Assembly: GCF_024758505.1 (NCBI RefSeq)
Contig: NZ_CP077970.1
Location: forward strand, 9,365,273 to 9,429,272
DNA length: 64,000 bases
Reading direction: 5' to 3'
Origin: Bradyrhizobium arachidis
Lineage (GTDB): Bacteria; Pseudomonadota; Alphaproteobacteria; Rhizobiales; Xanthobacteraceae
Below, piece by piece: positions 29,373 to 38,100 of the stretch (positions are counted from its first letter, which is position 1; the number at the start of each line of letters is the position of its first letter). A program made the translations under genes and the position numbers. Under the pieces are notes generated by a model. The model made no database searches. It was not told the origin of the DNA and saw nothing but the letters and a program-made list of their open reading frames with translations.

Positions 29373-30299
29373 ATGGAGGATTTCCGCCACTTGATGCTGT
29401 TCGCGAAGGTCGTGGACTTCGGTGGCATCAGTGCCGCTGCACGCGCGCTGTCGATTCCAAAGGCTACGATCAGTCGAGCTGTCGCCAGTCTGGAATCATC
29501 CCTTGGAATTCGGTTGCTTGAGCGGTCCGGCCGCAAGATGCGCCTCACCGAGGCTGGTTCGGTCGTGCATCAGCACTGTCAACGCATCGCAGAGGAAATC
29601 GAGGAAGCGCAAGCGGCTGTAAACGAGATCCGGAGCGTGCCACGAGGCCGGCTAAGAGTGGCTGCGCCGTTGACGTTCGGGCGCACCTTGCTGTCGCCAT
29701 CTCTTTCAGACTTCTTGCGCACGCATCCGGATATCAGAGTCGAGCTGGAGTTGACGAACCGGCAAGTCGATCCGATCGAAGAGAATTTTGATGTCGTCAT
29801 CCGCCTGGGACCACTTGCCGACTCAACGCTCATCGCGAAGGAGATCGGGACAGTTCATTTCGTTCTTTGCGCGGGTCCCGGTTATCTCTCGTCACATCCC
29901 GACATACGCTGCCCGATCGACCTGGAGCAGCACCTGGTCATCGACTTCTTTGGGGGTGCAGATCACCGGCAATGGTCGCTTTCGCGCGGGCAAGAGGTCG
30001 CACAAGTCAAGGTCAGGCCGCGCTTGGACGTGAATGACCCCATCGTGCGTCGGGACGCAGCCCTTGCCGACATCGGCATTACTCTCCTGCCGGCGTGGAT
30101 CGCAAACCGCGAAGTGCAGAAGAATGGGTTGAAATTGATCTTGCCCGATTGGCGAATGACCCCATCGACGCGGATCTATGCGTTGTATCCGAACCGCCGC
30201 AGCTTGTCGGCGAAGTCCAGATCGTTCCTGAATTTCCTGGAAGCGCGGATACGGCCGGAGCTCGGCGCGTTGCAAGTCGAGCGCTCCGACGACGCGTGA
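29373..30299 (+). CDS. LysR-family regulator
   Basis: 308 residues. The N-terminal winged HTH is clear (SAAARALSIPKATISRAVASLE, about 20-41) and is followed by a periplasmic-binding-like effector domain. The ribosome site GAGGAGAGGAAGG lies directly before ATG 29373. It is divergent from the hydroxylase operon across about 210 bp and converges on the gentisate dioxygenase gene. It should sense an aromatic acid and activate the divergent operon. The sequence ACAGACTGT (29334-29342) in the intergenic space is a possible operator core, which is weak evidence. Confidence 0.93.
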   Translation: MEDFRHLMLFAKVVDFGGISAAARALSIPKATISRAVASLESSLGIRLLERSGRKMRLTEAGSVVHQHCQRIAEEIEEAQAAVNEIRSVPRGRLRVAAPLTFGRTLLSPSLSDFLRTHPDIRVELELTNRQVDPIEENFDVVIRLGPLADSTLIAKEIGTVHFVLCAGPGYLSSHPDIRCPIDLEQHLVIDFFGGADHRQWSLSRGQEVAQVKVRPRLDVNDPIVRRDAALADIGITLLPAWIANREVQKNGLKLILPDWRMTPSTRIYALYPNRRSLSAKSRSFLNFLEARIRPELGALQVERSDDA

Positions 30300-30309
30300 A
30301 CCGCAGACG

Positions 30310-31326
30310 TCAAGCCTGGCTCTTAACCTCGGCGCGCAGGAGACCCAGCTTGGCGAGCATCCCGCGATTGGATACCTCGACGATGTAGGCGGGACCGCCT
30401 TGGGCCTGGTGACTGGCCCATTGCCAGTTTGGAATAGTAAAGACGTCGTTCTCAGACCAACTGAACCGTTCTTGGCCAACGGTGCTTTGTCCTTGACCGC
30501 TGACGACAAAGCAAACTGTGCTCGCAGTGCTGCGCCGCGCACGCGTCGCCATGTTCGGCGAAAGACGAACGGCATGACAGTCGATTGTCGGCATCACGGG
30601 GTCGCCATTGAGCGGATTGACGTAGTGAACCTCCGTACGGCCATCTTCGTCGCCCTGAGCCGCATCGAGCGCAATCTTGGCCTCGCTCCAGGGGTAACGA
30701 AGCCTTGGAGAGAATGACGTGTCGGCCGCCAGGATCGACTGAACTATTCCAGATCCAGACCACGCGGCATCAGGGAAAGCAATTGCTTGCTCGACCCGCG
30801 GGCTATCCTCAGCGGGATGCTCGAAGAAAACACCATTCCAGCCGATCACAAGCGGGACATCGAGCACATCTATCCACATGATGCGCCTGTCCGTATCGTT
30901 CTTGTGACCGTGCCAGCACCACGGCGGCGTCAAGAGCAAGTCACCCGCATGCATCGGGCATTTCAATCCGTTGACCGTCGTGAATCCACCATCATGATTT
31001 GTGATCAATCGGATCGCCGCCATCGAATGTCGATGCGGCTCAGCAGTCTCGCCTGGGTTCAGAATCTGAATCGCCGCGTTGAGCGTTCCCGTCGTCGCAA
31101 GCTTCCCGCCGAATGCCGGATTGGCCAGGACCAGCACCCTCCGCTCGGCGAGCTCGGTGCTGACTTGATCGGCGGCGATCTCGCCGAAGCGCTTAAGGCT
31201 ATTCCAAGACCAATAGAAGGGTGGCTCGGTCGGGCGCGGCTCATGACTGAGCGCGGTGCCGGCATGCTCCCATAGCGCCGTCAAGTGGGCACTTTTGAGA
31301 TCGTCAAGCGTCGACATGTCGTTCAT
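30310..31326 (-). CDS. Gentisate 1,2-dioxygenase (cupin)
   Basis: 338 residues; the start could also be the fourth residue (31317). A double-cupin protein with the iron-ligand motif PHRHSMAAIRL (~100) and the segment GDLLLTPPWCWHGHKND that closes the first cupin, typical of gentisate and related dioxygenases. It cleaves gentisate between C1 and C2 to maleylpyruvate using Fe(II) and O2. It lies on the minus strand beyond the LysR gene, apart from the rest of the operon, so it needs its own promoter. Confidence 0.9.
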   Translation of the reverse strand: MNDMSTLDDLKSAHLTALWEHAGTALSHEPRPTEPPFYWSWNSLKRFGEIAADQVSTELAERRVLVLANPAFGGKLATTGTLNAAIQILNPGETAEPHRHSMAAIRLITNHDGGFTTVNGLKCPMHAGDLLLTPPWCWHGHKNDTDRRIMWIDVLDVPLVIGWNGVFFEHPAEDSPRVEQAIAFPDAAWSGSGIVQSILAADTSFSPRLRYPWSEAKIALDAAQGDEDGRTEVHYVNPLNGDPVMPTIDCHAVRLSPNMATRARRSTASTVCFVVSGQGQSTVGQERFSWSENDVFTIPNWQWASHQAQGGPAYIVEVSNRGMLAKLGLLRAEVKSQA

Positions 31327-31797
31327 TCTTGTTTCCTCTTGGTTTTGCTTTCAGAAACGCAAGGTGGCTGTTTGATCCGATTGTCGGCTATTTCGTTACC
31401 AACTGTTCTCGCTGCATGACCTCAAACAGGCCGCCATCAGCACGTCCTGTGGCGTGTGAACCTAAGTCCGTCCAAGTGGCTAACAAGTCACGCTTTTTGG
31501 ACGGCCCGTTCCCTGTATGAAACGACCCGGCGCGGGAGCGCTCCCGTCCCGTTGCAGGCCGTCACGAAAGCCATCATTCCTGGCAGTTTGCCTGCGAAAG
31601 CGATTGTCGTTCGAGATGAACATGCTGCCTTGGGGCAGGCTCGGCATCGCTACGACTTGCGTCCATCGGGAAGCCCGCAACTCGCTGCCGGGCAAGGACG
31701 AAACCCTTTGCCGGCCGGGCGAAGTGAACCGGAAACAAACCAGGCCTAACCTGCTCCAAGCTGCACAGTCCAACCCGATCCAGGGGGAGAGGATCCT
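31327..31797. other. Gene-poor stretch between gentisate dioxygenase and a small secreted protein
   Basis: No supported gene. It contains the 5' region of the dioxygenase gene, an inverted pair CCGTCCAA/TTGGACGG (31468-31504), and a perfect 14-bp palindrome CGGGAGCGCTCCCG at 31533-31546. These could be control sites, but nothing links them to a known factor. Confidence 0.5.
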
Positions 31798-32172
31798 ATG
31801 AAGGCAGCACTATTGGCACTATCGCTTCTTGGCCATCCCGCGATACCGATTTCAGATCGTGTGCCCATCTTCAACGTGGAAGCGCTTTGCAGGGACGTTT
31901 CCGCTGACGACAAAGCATCAGGGCTCGCCCTCGCGCAGGACGCCAGCGAATGCATGCGTGACGAGACACTTGCGCAGCAACAGCTAAGTTCGACCTGGCT
32001 GACTGTTCCGGGTCCCGCGCGCGAAAGTTGCGAAGGCGAGGCTGCGGCAGGAGGAATAGCAAGCTATGTCGATCTGCTCACCTGTCTGCAGATGGCAGGC
32101 TGGGCGAATCCGGCTCCCCCACCGGCGGCCCCGCTCAGGGGAGCGAGCAAGAGGCGGAACACCAAGAACTAG
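31798..32172 (+). CDS. Small exported protein, unknown function
   Basis: 124 residues with a strong GGGGGAGAGG site 5 bases before the ATG. A short hydrophobic start (KAALLALSLLGHPAI) suggests a signal peptide. The mature part has four Cys spread as in small disulfide-bonded periplasmic proteins (CRDV, SECM, RESC, LTCL), then a Pro-rich tail (NPAPPPAAP). No family was recognised. The Cys pattern suggests export to an oxidising compartment. Confidence 0.65.
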   Translation: MKAALLALSLLGHPAIPISDRVPIFNVEALCRDVSADDKASGLALAQDASECMRDETLAQQQLSSTWLTVPGPARESCEGEAAAGGIASYVDLLTCLQMAGWANPAPPPAAPLRGASKRRNTKN

Positions 32173-32267
32173 TTGCGCAAGTGCGCCCGCCGGAGCTCGA
32201 CCCCACCGCGACGATTGAGAGCTGCGCCGGTTCGCCCGGCGTCGCACGGCTCGGTGCAGGCGCCCTC

Positions 32268-33296
32268 CTACGCGGTCGTACCGTCGATCGAGCGGCGGAT
32301 CACCCGCTGCACTTCCGCATTCGATAGAAACAGATCGTGGTTGATGATGCCCCAGCCTTCCTGGGAAGCATCGACCACGCGCACGCCGAGCTGTTCGATG
32401 GCGGTTTTCTCGGCGGCGCCGACCCTGGTCATTCCACCTGCGATTTGCCCCGACAGTGCCAGTGCGCGATCGTTCGTCGCGGCGATCACGGTGATTTTGC
32501 CGGCAAGCGGACCGATGCGGTGGATCGCCGACGAGAACACGTCCATGTCGATATCAGGCGCGGCAAACACGATCGCGCCGATCTTGCTCGTGACCGTGTC
32601 GCCGTATCGCGCATAGAGCTGGCGCAGGCTTTCGAGCGTCAGCATGGTTCCCATGCTGTGCGCAACGATGTGCACGCGGCCGCCGCCTGAAGCCGACACC
32701 AGCGACGAGAGCACGCGTTCGAAATCGTCGCGGGACCACATCGCGCTGTCGCGGTCATAGGCATAGTCGAACAGTCCAGCCTTGGAGGGCCAGGAGAACA
32801 CCATGGTCCGGCCGCGGAACTTGATCCCATCGGAGAGATGGGCGGCATCGAGCGCCGCCGTCTCGAATGTCTGCTTGAAGCCATGCACATAGATCAGCGC
32901 GTCTCCTCCCCCGCCGGCCTGCGCAAGGAGATCGCCAATTTCGGCCGGCACCGGTTCGACCCGATCGAGGCGCCAATCACCAAGTCCGACCGAGGTGAGA
33001 GAAAGACGGCTCTCGTCCGGCGCCACCAGCCTTGCCCGCGCGACCGTCATTTTGGTCGCGCGCTCCGGCCCGAACCAGGGTTTCGTGCGACCGCCGTTCA
33101 CGGGCTTGCGCGTGGTGGTGACGAGCAATGTGGGATCAACGGAAAGGGACGACGCGTCGAAGCGCGCGCCAGTCGCGCCCAGGCCTGCGCATCCGCCGAG
33201 CGCGAGGGCGCCGCCGGCCGACACAAGCCCGCCCAGGAGCGCGCGGCGCGAAAGCGAATGATGGGAGTCGCGTTGCAGAAGACGTTGGACGATCAC
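32268..33296 (-). CDS. Alpha/beta hydrolase lipoprotein (DUF900)
   Basis: 342 residues. A twin-Arg-like start (SRRALLGG) runs into a lipobox LGGCAG, so the mature protein is likely lipid-anchored. The hydrolase core has YVHGFKQTF (oxyanion-hole side) and the nucleophile elbow AHSMGT, typical of DUF900 hydrolases. It stands alone between a small exported protein and a CBS protein. Esterase or lipase activity at the envelope is inferred. Confidence 0.87.
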   Translation of the reverse strand: MIVQRLLQRDSHHSLSRRALLGGLVSAGGALALGGCAGLGATGARFDASSLSVDPTLLVTTTRKPVNGGRTKPWFGPERATKMTVARARLVAPDESRLSLTSVGLGDWRLDRVEPVPAEIGDLLAQAGGGGDALIYVHGFKQTFETAALDAAHLSDGIKFRGRTMVFSWPSKAGLFDYAYDRDSAMWSRDDFERVLSSLVSASGGGRVHIVAHSMGTMLTLESLRQLYARYGDTVTSKIGAIVFAAPDIDMDVFSSAIHRIGPLAGKITVIAATNDRALALSGQIAGGMTRVGAAEKTAIEQLGVRVVDASQEGWGIINHDLFLSNAEVQRVIRRSIDGTTA

Positions 33297-33479
33297 ACGG
33301 AACCTTTGGGAACTTTGCCCGCCGTAACACCGCCCCGCCTAGCTCCCTGAACGACAATGGGGGCGAGAAGACGGCGGAGCAGCTTCGTGGTCGGTTGCGT
33401 GGTCATGGCGTCCGCGTTCGCCGGCACGCGGGTTCCGCGTGCAATCCGGCGTAGGTCCGGAATCGGGCCGGCGTTGCCA

Positions 33480-33899
33480 TCAATGATGGGCCGACACGCC
33501 CTTGACGCATTGGGTCAACAGATCAGTGGTGGCGAATTGGCCGACATCACCCAGGCTGATCATGCCGACCATCCGCTTGCTCTTGTTGATCACAGGCAGC
33601 CTGCGGATTTTCAGCGTCTCCATGTGATGCACGGCTTTCGCCAGATCGTCGTCTTCCCGGCAGCAATGGATGCCTTCGGTCATCACGTCCCGCGCCGTCA
33701 TGCGCGCGGCGTTGAAGTCCTTGCTCGCAAGGCCTTTGCAGACGATGTCGCGATCGGTCACCATCCCGATCAGATGATCGTCTTCGCCGATCGGAATGCA
33801 GCCGACGTCGTGCCCTTGCATCAATTTGGCGATCTCGGTGACTGGGGTGTCGGGGCTGACCCAATCGACGCCCTTATGCATCACGTCCTTGACCTTCAT
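33480..33899 (-). CDS. Tandem CBS-domain protein
   Basis: 139 residues from an ATG preceded by GGAGG. Two CBS repeats are seen: MKVKDVMHKGVDWVSPDTPV...GMVTDRDIVCKGL and TARDVMTEGIHCC...RMVGMISLGDVG. Stand-alone CBS pairs bind adenine nucleotides and act as energy or redox sensors on partner proteins. No partner gene is adjacent. A longer in-frame start to 33965 is not supported by a ribosome site. Confidence 0.92.
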   Translation of the reverse strand: MKVKDVMHKGVDWVSPDTPVTEIAKLMQGHDVGCIPIGEDDHLIGMVTDRDIVCKGLASKDFNAARMTARDVMTEGIHCCREDDDLAKAVHHMETLKIRRLPVINKSKRMVGMISLGDVGQFATTDLLTQCVKGVSAHH

Positions 33900-34014
33900 G
33901 GAGGACCTCCGTTGCGGACGCAGCCCCCGTGACGCGACTATACAACGAACCGGGCGCGACCGCACGCGCGCCGCGACGAAGACGTAGCCGCGATCATCTC
34001 GCCGTCATGCCGCG

Positions 34015-34485
34015 TCAGTCGTGCATGCTGAAGCGTCCATGCGGCGCATTAGCCGTCAGTCGCTCGAACTGCGCATGGGTGAGCTGGAGCAGCGTCTCGT
34101 GATCGCCGGCTTCGATATAGACCTCGGGCTGGGCCCGGATGCTGTCATCGACGATGAGATCGAGCCCGTAGCACCGGCCGACGGCCGGAACCGCTCCGTG
34201 CGCGCAATCCGCGAACAGCCGGTTGATCTCGGATTCGTTGGCCATGGCGAGATCCTCGCCAAGCCTCTCCTTCAAGTCCGGCAGGTTGAGATGGTGCGAT
34301 GCCGGCACGACCGCGAGCATATAGCCGCCGTCATGCCGGAGCACGACGGCCTTGGCGAGACGATCGCCCGAGACGTGGCAGGCCTGCGCCGTGCGCGTGG
34401 ATGACATGGTGAGATCGTGCGGGATCTCGGCATACTGGATCTTCTCGGCATCCAGATAGCGGTGCAGCGTGGGGGCAATGGACAT
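34015..34485 (-). CDS. YbaK/EbsC-family aminoacyl-tRNA deacylase
   Basis: 156 residues with GGAGG 6-7 bases before the ATG. The YbaK core is visible: SGDRLAKAVVLRHDGGYMLAVVPASHHLNL (Lys in the AKAVV segment is the conserved editing residue), then GAVPAVGRCYGLDLIVDD. Members remove wrongly attached amino acids from tRNA (Cys-tRNA-Pro or Ala-tRNA-Pro). Cytosolic. No operon partner seen. Confidence 0.9.
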   Translation of the reverse strand: MSIAPTLHRYLDAEKIQYAEIPHDLTMSSTRTAQACHVSGDRLAKAVVLRHDGGYMLAVVPASHHLNLPDLKERLGEDLAMANESEINRLFADCAHGAVPAVGRCYGLDLIVDDSIRAQPEVYIEAGDHETLLQLTHAQFERLTANAPHGRFSMHD

Positions 34486-34789
34486 GACGTGGCCTCCGGA
34501 TGGATATGCGAGCCATCCACCGTGAGGCTGCCCCGCCCCACGATGGGCGGCCGCGTGATTGCCGGGCTTCAGCATAGGCCTTGCGCTCGACTGCCGCAAT
34601 CAGAGCGTTTTCCAGCGAAGTGGACACCGGTTCGCGTGAAGAAAACACGTCAAAACAAGAATCTGGAGCCCGTTCCGATTCAATCGGAACGGACACGGCT
34701 GCGGGTCGGACATTCGACGGGTTCCGGGCGCGCTATTTCCGCTTCGTTTGCCGTCGATCAATTGTGGCCCTTGCTGCGGTTCCCGGAGC
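34486..34789. other. Gene-poor stretch with dispersed repeat
   Basis: Holds the type 3 repeat (34602-34658) and directly after it a 19-bp palindrome GTTCCGATT-C-AATCGGAAC (34672-34690). No gene is supported. Confidence 0.6.
34602..34658. repeat. Dispersed repeat (type 3), copy 2
   Basis: AGAGCGTTTTCCAGCGAAG followed by TGGACACCGGTTCGCGTG matches the complement of 21526-21583 with only a few differences. In this copy a further palindrome (34672-34690) is attached. Confidence 0.8.
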
Positions 34790-35110
34790 TTACGGGATCC
34801 TTGCCACAACGTTGGGCCGGTTTTTCTCGAGCCAGGCGACGGCCTCGGGTCCGTCGACAACGCACTCGAAGGTTTCCCAGGTTGGGTCCTCCAGGGATTC
34901 CGACTGCAGTCGCTTCGCCGCATATTCGACGAGGTCGTGCAAGCCCTCGTATCCTCGTCGGTGCTCGAGGGACTCTGCAATCGCCGTGCTGGTCCATCCT
35001 CGTCGAGCCAGATCGATGATGCTCGGAGCGTCGGCCTCGCTGAACCACGGTGTGGCATCGAACTCGATGCAGCGGACATTGTCGGCGGTATGGCAAGTGG
35101 CGTGGATCAT
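34790..35110 (-). CDS. Conserved-looking small protein, unknown function
   Basis: 106 residues from an ATG with CGGAGGAAT 3-4 bases before it. No signal peptide. The segment DLARRGWTSTAIAESLEHRRGYEGLHDLVEYAAKR looks like a helix-turn-helix or a helical hairpin; the N-terminus is Cys/His-containing (MIHATCHTADNVRC). It begins 43 bases after the glutamate dehydrogenase stop on the same strand, so it could be co-transcribed with it. Function unknown. Confidence 0.7.
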   Translation of the reverse strand: MIHATCHTADNVRCIEFDATPWFSEADAPSIIDLARRGWTSTAIAESLEHRRGYEGLHDLVEYAAKRLQSESLEDPTWETFECVVDGPEAVAWLEKNRPNVVARIP

Positions 35111-35152
35111 TGGATTCCTCCGTTCGCCGGTAACACTTTTCCGGATCATGCT

Positions 35153-38100
35153 TCAGGCTTTGACGAGGTCTCCCAGCAGGTTCGCCGCCACTGTCAGCTT
35201 GGCGAGCGTCAGGCCGCTGGCGGCAATCTCCTCGACCGAGCGGCGGATACGCGTCGCTTCGGGGTGAGCGGCGAGCCAAGTCTCGACGGCCGCTTGGCCG
35301 GACTCGCCGGTCGCCAGCATATCCGCAGCCAGTCTTCTTTCGGCGCCAGCGATCTGCTCGACGGCGCGATCGATGGCCATGCGTTCGAAATAATCGTTTG
35401 CCGGCACGCTGCGCGCGGCGGCGATGATGCGATCGAGACGGAAGTTCGCCTCGGCGGCGAAGAAGGTCGCGACGGCGTCGCCAATGGGGCGCGTGGTGCG
35501 CTCGGCAACCGTCACGATATCGGGCGCCGAGACCAGAGTGTCGAGATCGGCGAGCTCACCGGCGAGGCCGACCGGGACACCGGCCTCGATGAGTTCCTGC
35601 CGTCGCTTGCCGCGCGCAGCCTGCAAGTCCGGCGGAAGGGCGGTGTCGAGCCCGGCGACGATCTGGCGGATAGCCGGGCCGAAGCGCGCGACGACGGCCT
35701 CCAGTCCGTCCTTGAAATCGACATTGCGCACGTACCAGACCATGCGGGAGAGCAGGAGGTCCTGAATCGCCGCATAGAGGCCGAGCTGCAACTGTCCGTC
35801 GATGCGGGTGTCGAGCGCGTCGATCGCGTCATTGAGCCGCCTGAGCTCGTAGATCGCGTCCACCGCCACCTGGGCCATGACGATGGTCGAGATATCGGCG
35901 TCGGTCTCGTCGGTCAAGCGTACGATGCAGGCCGGGCCCCCGCGGTTGATCACGGCATTGACGAGACTGGTCGCGATGATCTCGCGTCGGAGGCGATGGA
36001 GCTCGACCGCGGTCGGGAATTTGTCGAGAAGCTCGCGCGGAAAATACAGGGAGAGTCTGCGGGCGAGATAAGGATCATCAGGCACGCCGGTTTCGAGCAG
36101 GTCACTGTAGAGTGTCAGCTTGGCATAGGCGAGCAACACGGCAAGTTCAGGCCGTGTCAGGGACTGCCCGCGCCTTGTGCGCTCGGTGATCGCGGCGTCG
36201 TCGGGCAGGAATTCGACCGTGCGGCTGAGCAGACCGCGCTGCTCGAGCGACTGCATCAGGCGGGTGAGGAAGCCGGTCTCGGCCACGCCCTTGCGCTCGG
36301 CGAGCGAGAGCGCCAGCGTCTGCAGATAGTTGTTGCGCAGCACCAGCGTGCCGACCTCGTCGGTCATCGCGGCAAGCAGGCTGTTGCGGTCGGCGGGGCT
36401 GAGATGTCCCTCGCGCTCGGGGCGCGCCAGCGCGATCTTGATGTTGACCTCGACGTCGGACGTGTTCACGCCGGCCGAATTGTCGATGGCGTCGGTGTTG
36501 AGCTTGACGCCCTTCTGCGCTGCTTCAATGCGGCCACGTTGGGTGACGCCGAGGTTGGCCCCTTCGCCGATCACCCGGGCGCGCACGTCGCCGCCTGCGA
36601 TGCGGATCGGATCGTTGGCGCGGTCTCCGACCTGATCGTCGCTCTCCGCCGACCCGCGAATATAGGTGCCGATGCCGCCAAACCACAGCAAGTCCGCGCG
36701 CGCTTTCAGGATCGCCGTCATCACCTCGAACGGCGTCGCCTGCGGCTTGTCGAGATCGAGCAGGGTGCGCACTTCCGGAGCGAGCGGGATCGCCTTGAGC
36801 TGGCGCGAGAACACGCCGCCGCCTTGCGAGATCAGCGACTTGTCGTAGTCCTGCCAGCTCGACCGCGGCAGGTCGAACAGACGCTTGCGCTCATTGAAGC
36901 TGATCGCCGGATCGGGCGAGGGATCGATGAAGATGTCGCGATGATCGAAAGCCGCAACAAGCCTCGTCGCCCGCGAGAGCAGCATGCCGTTGCCGAAGAC
37001 GTCGCCGGACATGTCGCCGACGCCGGCAACAGTGAACGGCATGGTCTGAATGTCGGTGCCGAGCTCGCGGAAGTGGCGCTTGACCGCCTCCCAGGCGCCG
37101 CGCGCGGTGATCCCCATCTTCTTGTGATCGTAGCCCTGGCTGCCGCCGGATGCGAAGGCATCGCCGAGCCAATGGTTCTTCTCGGCCGAGATCGCGTTGG
37201 CGACGTCGGAGAAGGTGGCGGTGCCCTTGTCGGCGGCCACGACGAGATAGGGGTCGTCGCCGTCATGCCGCACGGTCAGGTCGGGCGGCACGACGATGTC
37301 GCCGCCGAGATTGTCGGTGAGTTCGAGCAGCGAACGAACGAAGATGCGATAGGCTTCTGTGCCCTCCGCGAGCCACGCCTCGCGATCGGAGGGCGGCGGC
37401 AGGCGCTTGGGTACGAAGCCGCCTTTGGCCCCGACCGGCACGATCACGGCGTTCTTGACCTGCTGTGCTTTCACGAGACCCAGGATCTCGGTGCGGAAAT
37501 CCTGCGGCCGGTCGGACCAGCGCAGGCCGCCGCGCGCGACCTTGCCGAAGCGCAGGTGAATACCTTCGACACGAGGTGAATAGACGAAGATCTCGTAGAG
37601 AGGTCGAGGAGCGGGCAAATCGTCGATCCGGCGCGCCTCGAACTTGAAGGAGATCACCGGACGCGGATGTCCATCCTCGCCGATCTGCCACAGATTGGTG
37701 CGAATGGTTGCCTGCACCAGATTGGTGAAGCGGCGCAGGATGCGGTCTTCATCGAGCGAGGCGACGGATTTGAGCTGCTCCTCGATCTCGGCAAGGAGAG
37801 TTGTCTCGCGCGCCGAACGCTCGCGATCGGTAAGGACGAGGCGCGGATCGCGGCGGGCCTGAAACAGCGCGACGAGGTTGGCTGTGATCGCGGCGTTCTT
37901 GCGCAAGGTCTCCCACATGTAATCCTGGGTGAACGGAGCGCGGATCTGGTGCAAATAGCGGGATAGCGCCCGGATGGTCGAGATTTCCCGCCAGCCCAGC
38001 GCGGTGCGCAGGATCAAGGCGTTGTATCCGTCGGATTCGGCGCGATCGGTGACCACAGCCATGATCGAGGCTTCCAGGCGATGGCTGAAATCCGGGCTGA

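Noticed and set aside
33357..33932. Plus-strand frame with a signal-like start overlapping the CBS gene
   Set aside because: Most of it is antisense to the CBS domains; the hydrophobic start is short and no ribosome site is present.
34748..37579. 943-codon plus-strand frame opposite the glutamate dehydrogenase gene
   Set aside because: Antisense shadow; the minus strand encodes the complete enzyme with conserved motifs.
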